Shown here in pieces: positions 19,230 through 28,926 of a DNA stretch of 64,000 bases. The number at the start of each line of letters is the position of its first letter. Positions within the stretch are counted from its first letter, which is position 1. A program made the translations under genes and the position numbers. This DNA comes from JAKQDH01 sp029558835 (GTDB lineage Bacteria > Planctomycetota > Phycisphaerae > UBA1845), in assembly GCA_035356615.1 (NCBI GenBank), contig DAOQSN010000007.1, positions 74,181 to 138,180 on the forward strand, given 5' to 3'. The notes beneath the pieces were generated by a model. It worked only from the letters and a program-made list of their open reading frames with translations. It was not told the DNA's origin and searched no databases.

Positions 19230-20737
19230 GCGACATGCTCCGCCATCCTTGACGCCGCCAGCCACGCCCGGGCTGTTTCCCGATCGTCGAAGTGTAGCAC
19301 CTGATCTCCGACGAGTTGATAGTCCTCATGCCCCTTCCCCGCAATCAGCACGGTGTCGCCGGGCCCGGCCTCGGTCAACGCCCGTTCAATGGCCTCTCGC
19401 CGGTCCGGGCAAACCTCAACCCGGCACCGCGGCTTCGCGCTGAAGCCCAGCAGAATCTCGTCGATGATCGCCTCGGGCCGCTCGGAACGCGGGTTGTCAT
19501 TGGTCACCACGGCCAGGTCCGCGTTGCGCTCGACCACGGCCGCCATGCGCGGGCGTTTGGTGCGATCGCGGTCCCCGCCACAGCCGAAGACGCAGATCAG
19601 CCGACCCGGGGTGAGCGGTCGCAGCACGCTCAGCACGTGCTCCAGGGCGTCGTCCGTGTGGGCGTAGTCCACCAGCACCGTGAACGGACAGCCCGGCGGC
19701 TCGACGCGTTCGAGGCGCCCGGGTACGCCGCCCAGCCCCTCCAACCCGGTGCGAATCGCCGTCGGGGGGATGCCGAGTGCCGCCGCGCCTGCGGCCGCCG
19801 CCAGCGCGTTGTGCACATTGTGCCGCCCGATGAGGGGCAGGCCTACCTCCAACGCGGGGCCTGCGCCCTCGACTATGAATCGACTACCACGGCGCGAAAG
19901 CTCCAATCCGCGTGCGCACACCTCGACCGTCGCGTGATCGATCCCGTAACGCAGTGTGCGCCGCGCCGCACAGCCGGTCAACATCCTCTCCCACGCGGGG
20001 TCGTCGGCATTCACGACCGCGACGGCCTCGGCATCCAACCCGGCAAACAAACGCCGCTTGGCCGCCAGGTACCGGTCCATCGTCTGGTGATAGTCCAAAT
20101 GGTCACCGGTAAGGTTCGTGAACACGCCGGCCGCGAAGGCCAGCCCGTCGCAGCGGTGTTGATCGAGGGCATGGGAGGACACCTCCAGCACGGCGTCCGT
20201 CGCTCCGGCATCGGCCGCCTCCGCGAGCAACCGGCACACCTGTATGGAACCCGGCGTGGTGAGCGGTGCCTTGCAGCGGCGGCTGATGAGGTCATACTCG
20301 ACCGTCCCCAGGAGAGCGGGGCGTCGCCCGGCCGCCTGGAGGATCGAGCGCAGCAGCCACGCGGTGGTCGTCTTGCCGTTCGTACCCGTGATGCCCACCA
20401 GCCGCAGGACACGGGGACCGCCGGTCCCCACGCCGTAGTACGTCGCCGCCACTCTTGCCAGCGCCACGCGCACGTCGGGCACCTGCAAGGCGAGCACCCC
20501 CGCCGGCACGGGCACGTTGCGTTCGGTCAGCACCGCGGTTGCCCCGGCCGCCACCGCCGCCTCGATGAACCGGGCGCCGTCGGCCCGGTTGCCCGGCACG
20601 GCCGCGAACATCGCCCCGGGGATGACTTCGCGCGAGTCGTCGGTCAGCACGGTAACGGGGACATCAGGGCCCCAACAGCCTTCGACCGTCGTGACGCCGG
20701 CGCGTCGAAGAAGCTCGCGTGCCGAAAAAGGGGACAT
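19226..20737 (-). CDS. murE: UDP-MurNAc-L-alanyl-D-glutamate--2,6-diaminopimelate ligase
   Basis: This 503-residue Mur ligase has P-loop GTNGKTTTAWLL, EVSSHALDQ and the amino-acid-selecting motif DNPRSE near the C-terminus. DNPR is the signature of meso-diaminopimelate-adding MurE, whereas L-Lys enzymes differ here. This predicts DAP-type peptidoglycan, as known for planctomycetes. Start ATG 20737 (MSPFSAREL) is chosen over the upstream frame end at 20764, which adds non-conserved residues; the ribosome binding site is weak. It is the first peptidoglycan gene of the block and follows apgM after 113 bases. Confidence 0.96.
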   Translation of the reverse strand: MSPFSARELLRRAGVTTVEGCWGPDVPVTVLTDDSREVIPGAMFAAVPGNRADGARFIEAAVAAGATAVLTERNVPVPAGVLALQVPDVRVALARVAATYYGVGTGGPRVLRLVGITGTNGKTTTAWLLRSILQAAGRRPALLGTVEYDLISRRCKAPLTTPGSIQVCRLLAEAADAGATDAVLEVSSHALDQHRCDGLAFAAGVFTNLTGDHLDYHQTMDRYLAAKRRLFAGLDAEAVAVVNADDPAWERMLTGCAARRTLRYGIDHATVEVCARGLELSRRGSRFIVEGAGPALEVGLPLIGRHNVHNALAAAAGAAALGIPPTAIRTGLEGLGGVPGRLERVEPPGCPFTVLVDYAHTDDALEHVLSVLRPLTPGRLICVFGCGGDRDRTKRPRMAAVVERNADLAVVTNDNPRSERPEAIIDEILLGFSAKPRCRVEVCPDRREAIERALTEAGPGDTVLIAGKGHEDYQLVGDQVLHFDDRETARAWLAASRMAEHVA

Positions 20738-20850
20738 CACTGATTTGCCTGCTGTGGGTGCCACGGTCCTGGGTTACCGCCTCCGTTTCACGGGGACCTC
20801 CATTTTTCGCCGGGGGTAAACGGGAAAACCAGTGATGCTCCCTTTCCCTT

Positions 20851-22038
20851 CTAGCGACGCAGGAAGTACTCCATCAGTTCATGCCCCGGGTCAATTTGCA
20901 GGTCAGCCGCCGCAGCGTGGGTTTCATGGAAGGGCTTAGCCAGTACGGGGTGAATCGCGTGCCCAGCCAGGCAGAACGGCGGCGGTGTCCGAGTCCCCAC
21001 GCGGGTGCCGACCGGCAGGGTGTGATCCGGAGCAACAAGGATGCGCCACGCCGGGCTGGCCTGGAGTACCTCCAGAAGCGGCCCGACCAGGTGCTCGTCC
21101 AGGCGTTCGAGGGCGGCCACCTTGGCGCCCACGTCGCCCCGCCGCGCGGCCTCCTCGGCCCCGGCGGTCCGTACGACCAGAAGGTCGAAGTCCGCAAGTG
21201 CACGCCGGGCAACCGTCGCCACCGTAGCTTCGTCCGGCTCGCAGGTGCCCTCGGCAGGGGCCACCTCGATCCAGGACCCGCCGACGTACTTCGCCAAGCC
21301 GCGCAGGAGCGGCCCGGCCGCCACCACCGCAGCCCCAAGCCCGAACCGCTCGCCGAACGGCTGCACGTGCGTTACCCGCCCCGGACCCCAAAGCCAGACG
21401 TCGGTGGCCGGATTCTCACCCAAGTCACGCCGGACCAGGTTGACGTCGTGTCCGCCGAGGACGACGACGGCCCGTTCCGCGAGCTTCTTGAGCCAGTCGG
21501 CGCCAGGGCCGCGCGGTTCATGGGCGGCCACGGGCTGCTCGGGAATCAGGTGCGGCCTGGTGCACTTCGGCGCGAAATCAGCAGCGTCGGAGACCACCAG
21601 TAGGAACCGGTTCCCTGCGACGGGGTGGAACCGGCAGCGCGTCCCGGCGATCTGGTCGTTGAGATCCGACGCAAGCTGCTGGGCTTCGGGCGTGGACAGG
21701 CCGCCGGCGCTGAAGTCCGCCATCCGTCCTTCGACGAGCGTAACGAAGCTGCCGCAGAGGACCACCTGGTCGGGCTCCACTGGGACCCCGCCCGCCAACG
21801 CTTCCAGGTAGCCGCGTCCAGGATGCTCCGTCTGGGGGTTGTACCCCAGCAGCGCGAGGATTCCCGTGTCGCAGTCCGGGGTGAGACCCGTTGGGATCGT
21901 GTGGACCCGCCCCTGCCGACCGTGCTGGGCGATCCAGTCAAGGTGAGGCGTGCGGGCCGCCTCGCAGGGCGTACGCCCGTCGAGCTGCCGGACGGGCTCG
22001 TCGGCCGCCCCCGAAGGGATAACCAGTACGTACTTCAT
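20851..22038 (-). CDS. apgM: 2,3-bisphosphoglycerate-independent phosphoglycerate mutase, archaeal type
   Basis: This 395-residue enzyme of the alkaline phosphatase superfamily interconverts 2- and 3-phosphoglycerate in glycolysis. KYVLVIPSGAADEPV at the N-terminus and TPHLDWIAQHG, TIPTGLTPDCDTGILALLGY and GRGYLEALAGGV are hallmarks of the ApgM group (COG3635), unlike the longer GpmI form. ATG 22038 begins directly at the conserved core. It heads the co-directional block that continues into murE, an uncommon pairing of glycolysis and peptidoglycan genes. Confidence 0.92.
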   Translation of the reverse strand: MKYVLVIPSGAADEPVRQLDGRTPCEAARTPHLDWIAQHGRQGRVHTIPTGLTPDCDTGILALLGYNPQTEHPGRGYLEALAGGVPVEPDQVVLCGSFVTLVEGRMADFSAGGLSTPEAQQLASDLNDQIAGTRCRFHPVAGNRFLLVVSDAADFAPKCTRPHLIPEQPVAAHEPRGPGADWLKKLAERAVVVLGGHDVNLVRRDLGENPATDVWLWGPGRVTHVQPFGERFGLGAAVVAAGPLLRGLAKYVGGSWIEVAPAEGTCEPDEATVATVARRALADFDLLVVRTAGAEEAARRGDVGAKVAALERLDEHLVGPLLEVLQASPAWRILVAPDHTLPVGTRVGTRTPPPFCLAGHAIHPVLAKPFHETHAAAADLQIDPGHELMEYFLRR

Positions 22039-22123
22039 CGCGTGTGCACCCGGACAAGAAGGAGCGCGGTATAACCCGGCGTCGGGCACACGACCGGCAG
22101 CGGCGTGTGTCGACGGGGATCAT

Positions 22124-22151
22124 ACTCTACGTAGGTCTCGCGTGCGGTCAA
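22124..22151 (-). promoter_or_regulatory. Candidate sigma70-type promoter for apgM and the dcw block
   Basis: Read on the minus strand: TTGACC (22151-22146), a 16-base spacer and TAGAGT (22129-22124), about 86 bases before the apgM ATG, within the divergent intergenic region. The match is moderate. Confidence 0.35.
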
Positions 22152-22251
22152 TTGAACCGGGGGGGCCGGGCGTGGCAGCCCGGACATTCCAACGCCTGCC
22201 GGCGGTGCCAAGCCGCGGGCTGCTCCCCCCCGCCGCAACAGGAGTAACCTC

Positions 22252-22542
22252 ATGCAGCGCAATTTGTTAGCGATCGTCGTGCTGGCGGCCGTCGTGCTGT
22301 ATGCGCTCACCGCGCTTGGGCAGCTCCGTACCCGCGAGGAGCCCGGCGAGGGGCAGCAGCCCGCCTCCGCGGCCGTCTTTCGGGTGACCCTCCTGCCCGA
22401 TCACGCGGACAGCGGCACGCCGTACTCGCAGGAGCTGGAAGCCTACCTCAACCGGATGGCCGGCGACGGCTGGCGGTTCCACTCGACGCTGGTGGCCCAG
22501 AACCGCGCGGTACTGGTCTTCGAGCGTGTGCGGGGTCAGTAA
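22252..22542 (+). CDS. Small membrane-anchored protein with DUF4177-like C-terminus
   Basis: This 96-residue protein has one N-terminal membrane helix or uncleaved signal (LLAIVVLAAVVLYALTALG) and a soluble domain ending LEAYLNRMAGDGWRF..AVLVFERV. The pattern of a helix, GDGW, and a final hydrophobic strand followed by ER resembles DUF4177 proteins (helix, GWEL, strand, FER). ATG 22252 follows AGGAGTAACCTC. It is transcribed divergently from apgM and lies upstream of murD. Function unknown. Confidence 0.7.
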   Translation: MQRNLLAIVVLAAVVLYALTALGQLRTREEPGEGQQPASAAVFRVTLLPDHADSGTPYSQELEAYLNRMAGDGWRFHSTLVAQNRAVLVFERVRGQ

Positions 22543-22666
22543 CCGCGGCGTCGACGGCCGGTGCACGGGCGCCGTCAGGGCGAAGCGCGGGGGCGAAGTC
22601 GGCGGCTACCGGTCTTTGCTCCCCCGGGGACGACCATGCCAACCGCGTGACCGGTGAAGAACCCAG

Positions 22667-24190
22667 GTGCGCGGACTGGCGGTGCCAGCATTGTTGACGC
22701 CGCAGGTCTCTGGTAGAACACGCCCGGTGCGTGCGCAGGAGGAGCCTCAGACGACGACGCCCGGCCCATGCATTGCCCGAGCTGACACCCGTCGCGTCGC
22801 GCGCGCGCATCCCTCCTGGTACCGACCACGAAACACGCCGACGAACGACACCCTGTCGCTCGCGGGCCGGCGCGTGCTCGTCGTGGGGCTGGGTCGCTGG
22901 GGCGGTGGGCTCGGCGTGACGCGGTGGCTCGCCGAAGAGGGGGCGCGGGTCACCGTTACCGATCAGGCCGGACCGGAGGTCCTGGCGGAGCCGCTGGCCG
23001 CCCTCGCCGACGTAGAGGTCGCGCTGCACCTGGGCCGTCACGATCCACACGACCTGGAGGAAGCGGACCTCATCGTCGTCAACCCGGCCGTCAATAAGAA
23101 GGCGTCTGCGTTCTTCCACACCATCGTCGCGTCCGGACGACCGTGGACCACCGAGATCAACCTGTTCTGCGCCCGCTGCCCGGCGCCCGTCGTCGGCGTG
23201 ACCGGCACCTACGGCAAGAGCACGACCTGCGCGATGCTGACGGGCGCGCTGGACGCATGCGTGCAGGCGGGGCAGTTGCCGTATCGGGCGGTACACCTGG
23301 GCGGCAACATCGGGCGGTCGCTGCTGCCGGAACTGCGGGTTATTCAGCCTGAGGACGTCGTCGTCCTCGAGTTGTCGAACGCGCAGTTGGAGGACTTGCC
23401 GCAGATCGAGTGGGCACCCGCGGTGGGCGTCATCATCAACCTGTCCCCGCAACATCTGGATCGGTACAACTGCTACACAGAGTATGTCGCCGCCAAGCTC
23501 AACATCGCGCGGGACCCGCACCGCTTGAGCCGGGTCGTGGTGGGACCGCTGCCGCCGGAGGCGGAGGCGCTGCTGGGCGACATACTGGGGTCAGCTTCCG
23601 AGCGCCTGGTGCGGATCGCACCGCTGAGCGGGCCGCTGCCGTTGCACACCCCGGGGTCACACAATCAGGCGAACGCTGCCGGCGTGCTTGCCGTGTGCGA
23701 TCTGCTGGACGCCACGAGGGAGCCGGCTGAGGCGGCGCTCCGGGCGTTCCCCGGCCTGCCGCACCGGTTGCAGTTCACGCGCGAGCTGGACGGCGTGCGG
23801 TATTACAATGATTCCAAGGCAACCGCGCCGACGGCCGCTCTGACCGGCATCGCGGCGTTCACCGAACCGCTCGTCGTGCTGGTTGGCGGTCAGGACAAAG
23901 GGGTGGCGTTGGACGCCTGGGCAAAGGAGCTGGTGCGGCGCAGTCGCGTGGTGATTTGCGTGGGCGAATCCGGCCCGCGGGTGGCATCGGCCGTGCGCGC
24001 GGCGCGGGGGACAGCCGCGGAACCGCCGGTACACCGCGTGGCCTCGCTGGACGCGGCCGTGGCGCTGGCGCACGCGGTCGCGCAGCCCGGTGACGTTGTG
24101 CTGCTTTCCCCCGGCGCACCGAGCTTCGATGCCTATCCCAACTTCGAGCATCGGGGCGAGCATTTCGCCCGGCTGGTACGGGCGCTCTGA
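22667..24190 (+). CDS. murD: UDP-N-acetylmuramoylalanine--D-glutamate ligase
   Basis: This Mur ligase adds D-Glu to UDP-MurNAc-L-Ala. It has an N-terminal Rossmann segment VLVVGLGRWGGGLGVTRWL (about 69), P-loop GVTGTYGKSTTCAML (about 178), then HLGGNIGRSLL, ELSNAQLED, YYNDSKATAPTAAL and a C-terminal LSPGAPSFDAYPNFEHRG, which is MurD-specific. The P-loop has Tyr in place of the usual Asn of GTNGKS. The start is uncertain: GTG 22667, 22682 and 22727 are all in frame and conservation begins only near 22855, so the true protein may be up to 20 residues shorter than the 507 given. It is separated from the dcw block and on the opposite strand. Confidence 0.9.
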   Translation: MRGLAVPALLTPQVSGRTRPVRAQEEPQTTTPGPCIARADTRRVARAHPSWYRPRNTPTNDTLSLAGRRVLVVGLGRWGGGLGVTRWLAEEGARVTVTDQAGPEVLAEPLAALADVEVALHLGRHDPHDLEEADLIVVNPAVNKKASAFFHTIVASGRPWTTEINLFCARCPAPVVGVTGTYGKSTTCAMLTGALDACVQAGQLPYRAVHLGGNIGRSLLPELRVIQPEDVVVLELSNAQLEDLPQIEWAPAVGVIINLSPQHLDRYNCYTEYVAAKLNIARDPHRLSRVVVGPLPPEAEALLGDILGSASERLVRIAPLSGPLPLHTPGSHNQANAAGVLAVCDLLDATREPAEAALRAFPGLPHRLQFTRELDGVRYYNDSKATAPTAALTGIAAFTEPLVVLVGGQDKGVALDAWAKELVRRSRVVICVGESGPRVASAVRAARGTAAEPPVHRVASLDAAVALAHAVAQPGDVVLLSPGAPSFDAYPNFEHRGEHFARLVRAL

Positions 24191-24600
24191 CAAGCGTACC
24201 ACGACGGCGCGGCGTCGGACTCCGGAACGCAGTTCTCACCGAGCTCGGCGGCATCCGAGCGCCTTCCAACGACGATCGGCCGTGTCCGCCGATGCCGGTG
24301 AGGACGCCGATTTCCGCGACCGGGAACCAAAGGGAGTCTCGGACCGCCACGGTCGCGCCATCGCGGCTCGGGACTCGGCCGGTAGTCCTCCGCAGCAGTT
24401 GCACCCGAAGCGTAGTGACGATTCCGGACTTGAATGGCAGCGCCCCGGATTCCGCCGGCCAGGTACGAGCGGAGGAGAGCTTCTCGCGCTACCACCGGTT
24501 CCTGCCCCGGCGCGTGCAAGCCTGCGGCGCCAATGCAGGCGTCCGGCCGCGCCGTTGTCGTTGCGATTGGGATCGCCGGCGGTGAATCGGACACAGTGAT
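24191..24600. other. Convergent intergenic stretch without recognisable gene
   Basis: 410 bases lie between the 3' ends of murD and glnS. Minus-strand frames contain protein-like pieces (AVRDSLWFPVAEIGVLTG around 24290-24340) but no consistent start-to-stop gene. This may be a decayed gene; I cannot name it. Confidence 0.4.
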
Positions 24601-26298
<1,698 letters not shown>

Positions 26299-26406
26299 TC
26301 CTTGAACACCCTCGATGTACTCCACACGCTCAGTATCTTGGCGGTCCGCAAGGACTCCAGGACGCCGGCGCCCCGTCCCGACTGGACGGCGAGACGCCCG
26401 TACGAA

Positions 26407-26425
26407 CACGGGCGGAGCGCCCGTG
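26407..26425. repeat. Perfect 8-bp hairpin upstream of glnS
   Basis: CACGGGCG-GAG-CGCCCGTG, stem 8 with a 3-base loop, in the gap between the CPBP gene and glnS. There is no T-run, so it is more likely a REP-like element than an intrinsic terminator. Confidence 0.5.
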
Positions 26426-26519
26426 CCACGCATTGTGCGGCACCTTTGGCGTGGCGGCAAACTCCTCCGGGGGAGCGTGCACCGCGGCTCGTCGGAGCGG
26501 GCATGGCGGAACCCGCGCC

Positions 26520-27479
26520 TCACGACCGGCCGCCGAAGACGGCCAGGCCCACCAGCGTACTCAGGTTGAACAGGGCATGGGCGGCTACGGGCACCCAGAT
26601 CGCCCCGGTGCGCTCGTAGGCTACCCCCAGCAGCACCGCCAGTAACACCAGGGCGGGTAGATGCTGCACCTGGGAGTGCACGGTCGCAAACGCCACCGCC
26701 GTCAGCAGAATCGCCACCCACCGGCTGCTCAAGTACGTGACCAGGAACGTCTGGAGCATCCCCCGGAAGAACATCTCCTCCGCCACCGGTGCGATGGCCA
26801 CCGCCCCCGCCCAGGCCAACACGACCAGCCCCAACGGCGCGAGCCCGCTGTGGAGCACCTCGATCACCGTGTGCTCCGCGAACTCGAACTCCGGCCAAGC
26901 CCAGTGGATCGCAAAAGCGGTCAGGTGCGAAGTCAGGTTGCACAAAACGGCGGCTGCCACTGTCACGCCGGCGACCCAGAGCAGCCCGCGGCCCAACCGC
27001 CGCCGCCCGGACCAGAACTGCCGCGCACCGCCCTCAAACCGTCGCCCAATGATGGTCAGAACCGCCAGCCCACCAAGGATGGCGGCCCCATTGGTTGCCA
27101 CGACGGCCCGCAAGGCGTCCTGCCGGAGCGTACCCTCCAACGCGCCCACGGGGTCGGGGGTGTCCGGGTCAATCGGTATCGGCCAGACGAGTCGCGTCGC
27201 CCACTGAAGCACGACCGACGCCGCCAGGTAGGCGGCGATTGCCCAAAGGATCGACTCGGGCAGCAAGGTGTTGCCGCGGCGCGGCGCGGCGGCCAGCGGG
27301 TCACCTTTCGCACGCACCCGCCAGATGACGACGATCCCCACCAATGCCAGGAACCCCGCGGCCGCCAGCGGTTGCCACAGCGGCTCCGGCGAGTACTCTG
27401 GCGCAGCGGTGCCCAAACCCAAGGCGAGGCCACCTGCGGCTATGGGGAACGCAGCGACACCGGCCGGCACGGAGTTCAT
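26520..27479 (-). CDS. CPBP-family intramembrane glutamic endopeptidase
   Basis: This 319-residue membrane protein has about 8 hydrophobic helices. The CPBP (Abi/CAAX protease) motifs are present: EEMFFRGMLQTF (motif 1, paired Glu and Arg), FATVHSQVQHLPAL (motif 2, His) and AHALFNLSTL (motif 3, His/Asn). The family includes prenyl-protein proteases and membrane-bound maturation or immunity proteases; the substrate here is unknown. The start ATG at 27479 lies only 5 bases from the divergent trpC ATG, so one of the two starts may be wrong or the promoters overlap the coding regions. Gene glnS follows on the same strand. Confidence 0.87.
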   Translation of the reverse strand: MNSVPAGVAAFPIAAGGLALGLGTAAPEYSPEPLWQPLAAAGFLALVGIVVIWRVRAKGDPLAAAPRRGNTLLPESILWAIAAYLAASVVLQWATRLVWPIPIDPDTPDPVGALEGTLRQDALRAVVATNGAAILGGLAVLTIIGRRFEGGARQFWSGRRRLGRGLLWVAGVTVAAAVLCNLTSHLTAFAIHWAWPEFEFAEHTVIEVLHSGLAPLGLVVLAWAGAVAIAPVAEEMFFRGMLQTFLVTYLSSRWVAILLTAVAFATVHSQVQHLPALVLLAVLLGVAYERTGAIWVPVAAHALFNLSTLVGLAVFGGRS

Positions 27480-27484
27480 GGTCG

Positions 27485-28363
27485 ATGACTATATTGGAGC
27501 GAATCGCAGCTGACAAACGGCGTACGGTTGAGGGAGCCCGCCGGCGGTGCCCGCTGGCGCAGTTGCAGACAGCCGCGGCCACCTGCCCGCCGCCCCGCGA
27601 CTTCGCCGGCGCCGTTGCCGGGAGCATTCCGACGCGCCCGGCGACGACCACCGTGCCTGCGGCGCCGCAGGTCACGGGATTCCACGCCGCTTGCCCCCCT
27701 GCCGGACCGCGGATCATCGCCGAGATCAAGAAGCGTTCACCGTCGGCCGGGGTGTTGGTGGCCGACTTCGACCCGGTCGCGATCGCCCGGCAGTACCACC
27801 GCCACGGTGCGGCCGCCCTGAGCGTGTTAACCGACGAGCCGTACTTCGGTGGCCGACTGGAACACATCGCGGCCGTCAAGGCGGCCGTGCCCCTGCCCGT
27901 GCTCCGCAAGGACTTCATCATCGACGATTACCAACTCTACGAGTCTCGCGTGGCCGGTGCCGATGCCGTGCTGCTGATTGCGGAAGTGCTCGGGGCGGCT
28001 CGGATTGCCGAGTTGCTGCCCGTCTGCCACCGCCTGACGCTGGCTGCCTTGGTTGAGGTGCACAGCGAGGACAACCTGCGGGCGGTGCGCGCCGCGCTCG
28101 GCGACCCGGCCGTCGGACACTACCTGCTCGGCATCAACAACCGCGACCTCACGGTACAGCGCACAGACTTGAGCACCACGGCCCGCCTGGCCGCCACGCT
28201 GCCACCCGGCGTGCCGTTCATCTCGGAAAGTGGAATCCACACCCGCACCGACGTCCTCGCCGTCGGGCAGGCAGGTGCGTGTGCGGTCCTTGTTGGTGAG
28301 ATTATGCTCCGGGCACGCGATATCGGCGAGAAGCTGCGCGAGCTGCGTGGGAGTGGTGAGTAG
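27485..28363 (+). CDS. trpC: Indole-3-glycerol phosphate synthase
   Basis: This 292-residue TIM-barrel enzyme of tryptophan biosynthesis converts CdRP to indole-3-glycerol phosphate. MTILERIAADKRR at the start, IIAEIKKRSPSAG, FGG, VLRKDFIIDDYQLYESR, LLIAEVL, LLGINNRDL and FISESGI are the full set of conserved strands. The N-terminal part carries an unusual Pro/Ala/Thr-rich insertion (about residues 40-72) before the first barrel strand. No other trp gene is adjacent. The last codons and stop (GAG TAG) lie within a short degenerate tandem tract (28354-28402). Confidence 0.95.
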   Translation: MTILERIAADKRRTVEGARRRCPLAQLQTAAATCPPPRDFAGAVAGSIPTRPATTTVPAAPQVTGFHAACPPAGPRIIAEIKKRSPSAGVLVADFDPVAIARQYHRHGAAALSVLTDEPYFGGRLEHIAAVKAAVPLPVLRKDFIIDDYQLYESRVAGADAVLLIAEVLGAARIAELLPVCHRLTLAALVEVHSEDNLRAVRAALGDPAVGHYLLGINNRDLTVQRTDLSTTARLAATLPPGVPFISESGIHTRTDVLAVGQAGACAVLVGEIMLRARDIGEKLRELRGSGE

Positions 28364-28402
28364 CGAGTGCGGAAGGCAAAAGGCAACAGGTAAGAGGTAA
28401 AA
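28354..28402. repeat. Degenerate short tandem tract at the trpC 3' end
   Basis: Units of the type GTGAGTAGCGAGTGCG then AAGGCAAAAGGCAACAGG and TAAGAGGTAAAAG. The trpC stop codon lies inside it. Comparable short tracts occur at 29358-29380 and 30353-30379. Confidence 0.5.
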
Positions 28403-28484
28403 GAACCCGGATCGGGGGCCGCTAATCCGATCCGCGACGTGGCGGAACGCCCCGAGGATGGCCAACTGCGAGTAGGAAGTGACC

Positions 28485-28856
28485 ATGACAACCGACAGCC
28501 AGAAGGATTCGCCGGCCGCAGAGTTACTGGGCGGCATGATTGCGCCGGCCCTCCTCGTCCTCCTCGCCGTTTTCAACCTCGTCAAAGGCGAGGTATACTG
28601 GCCCATCATCAAAGAAGCCTACACATCGCGAGGAGAGTTCCGCGTGGCAGCAGGCGGACTTCTCGCAGCGACCAGCCTGCCGTGGGCATTCTGGGAGACT
28701 GTCCTCATGAAGCTTGGGTTCGCCGGTGTGCTCTTCAGTTGGCACTTCCTCGCCAATCACACGCGCATGGAGCGTTGGACCTACCCCGTCGGGATTGCAG
28801 GAGCCATCGTAGCGTTGGCGGGTATGGGCATCGCCGTCGTTGGCGCGCTGTGGTGA
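28485..28856 (+). CDS. Small integral membrane protein upstream of metal permease
   Basis: This 123-residue protein has three hydrophobic segments: after LLGGMIAPALLVLLAVFNLV, around LMKLGFAGVLFSWHFLA, and at the C-terminus (GIAGAIVALAGMGIAVVG). ATG 28485 has AGGAAG nearby and is preferred over GTG 28479. It precedes the SO_0444-type permease by 70 bases on the same strand, so co-transcription is likely. It contains a His (SWHFLANHTRMERW) that could relate to metal handling, but that is speculation. Family not recognised. Confidence 0.65.
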   Translation: MTTDSQKDSPAAELLGGMIAPALLVLLAVFNLVKGEVYWPIIKEAYTSRGEFRVAAGGLLAATSLPWAFWETVLMKLGFAGVLFSWHFLANHTRMERWTYPVGIAGAIVALAGMGIAVVGALW

Positions 28857-28926
28857 AACACCGCTCCCTCGGCACTACAATCCGTGAAAGACCGCTGATC
28901 AGACCCGGCGGAAGGGGTCACCCGAG

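Noticed and set aside
26299..26943. 215-codon N-terminal extension of glnS
   Set aside because: It is antisense to the CPBP gene, and GlnRS homology starts at 26298.
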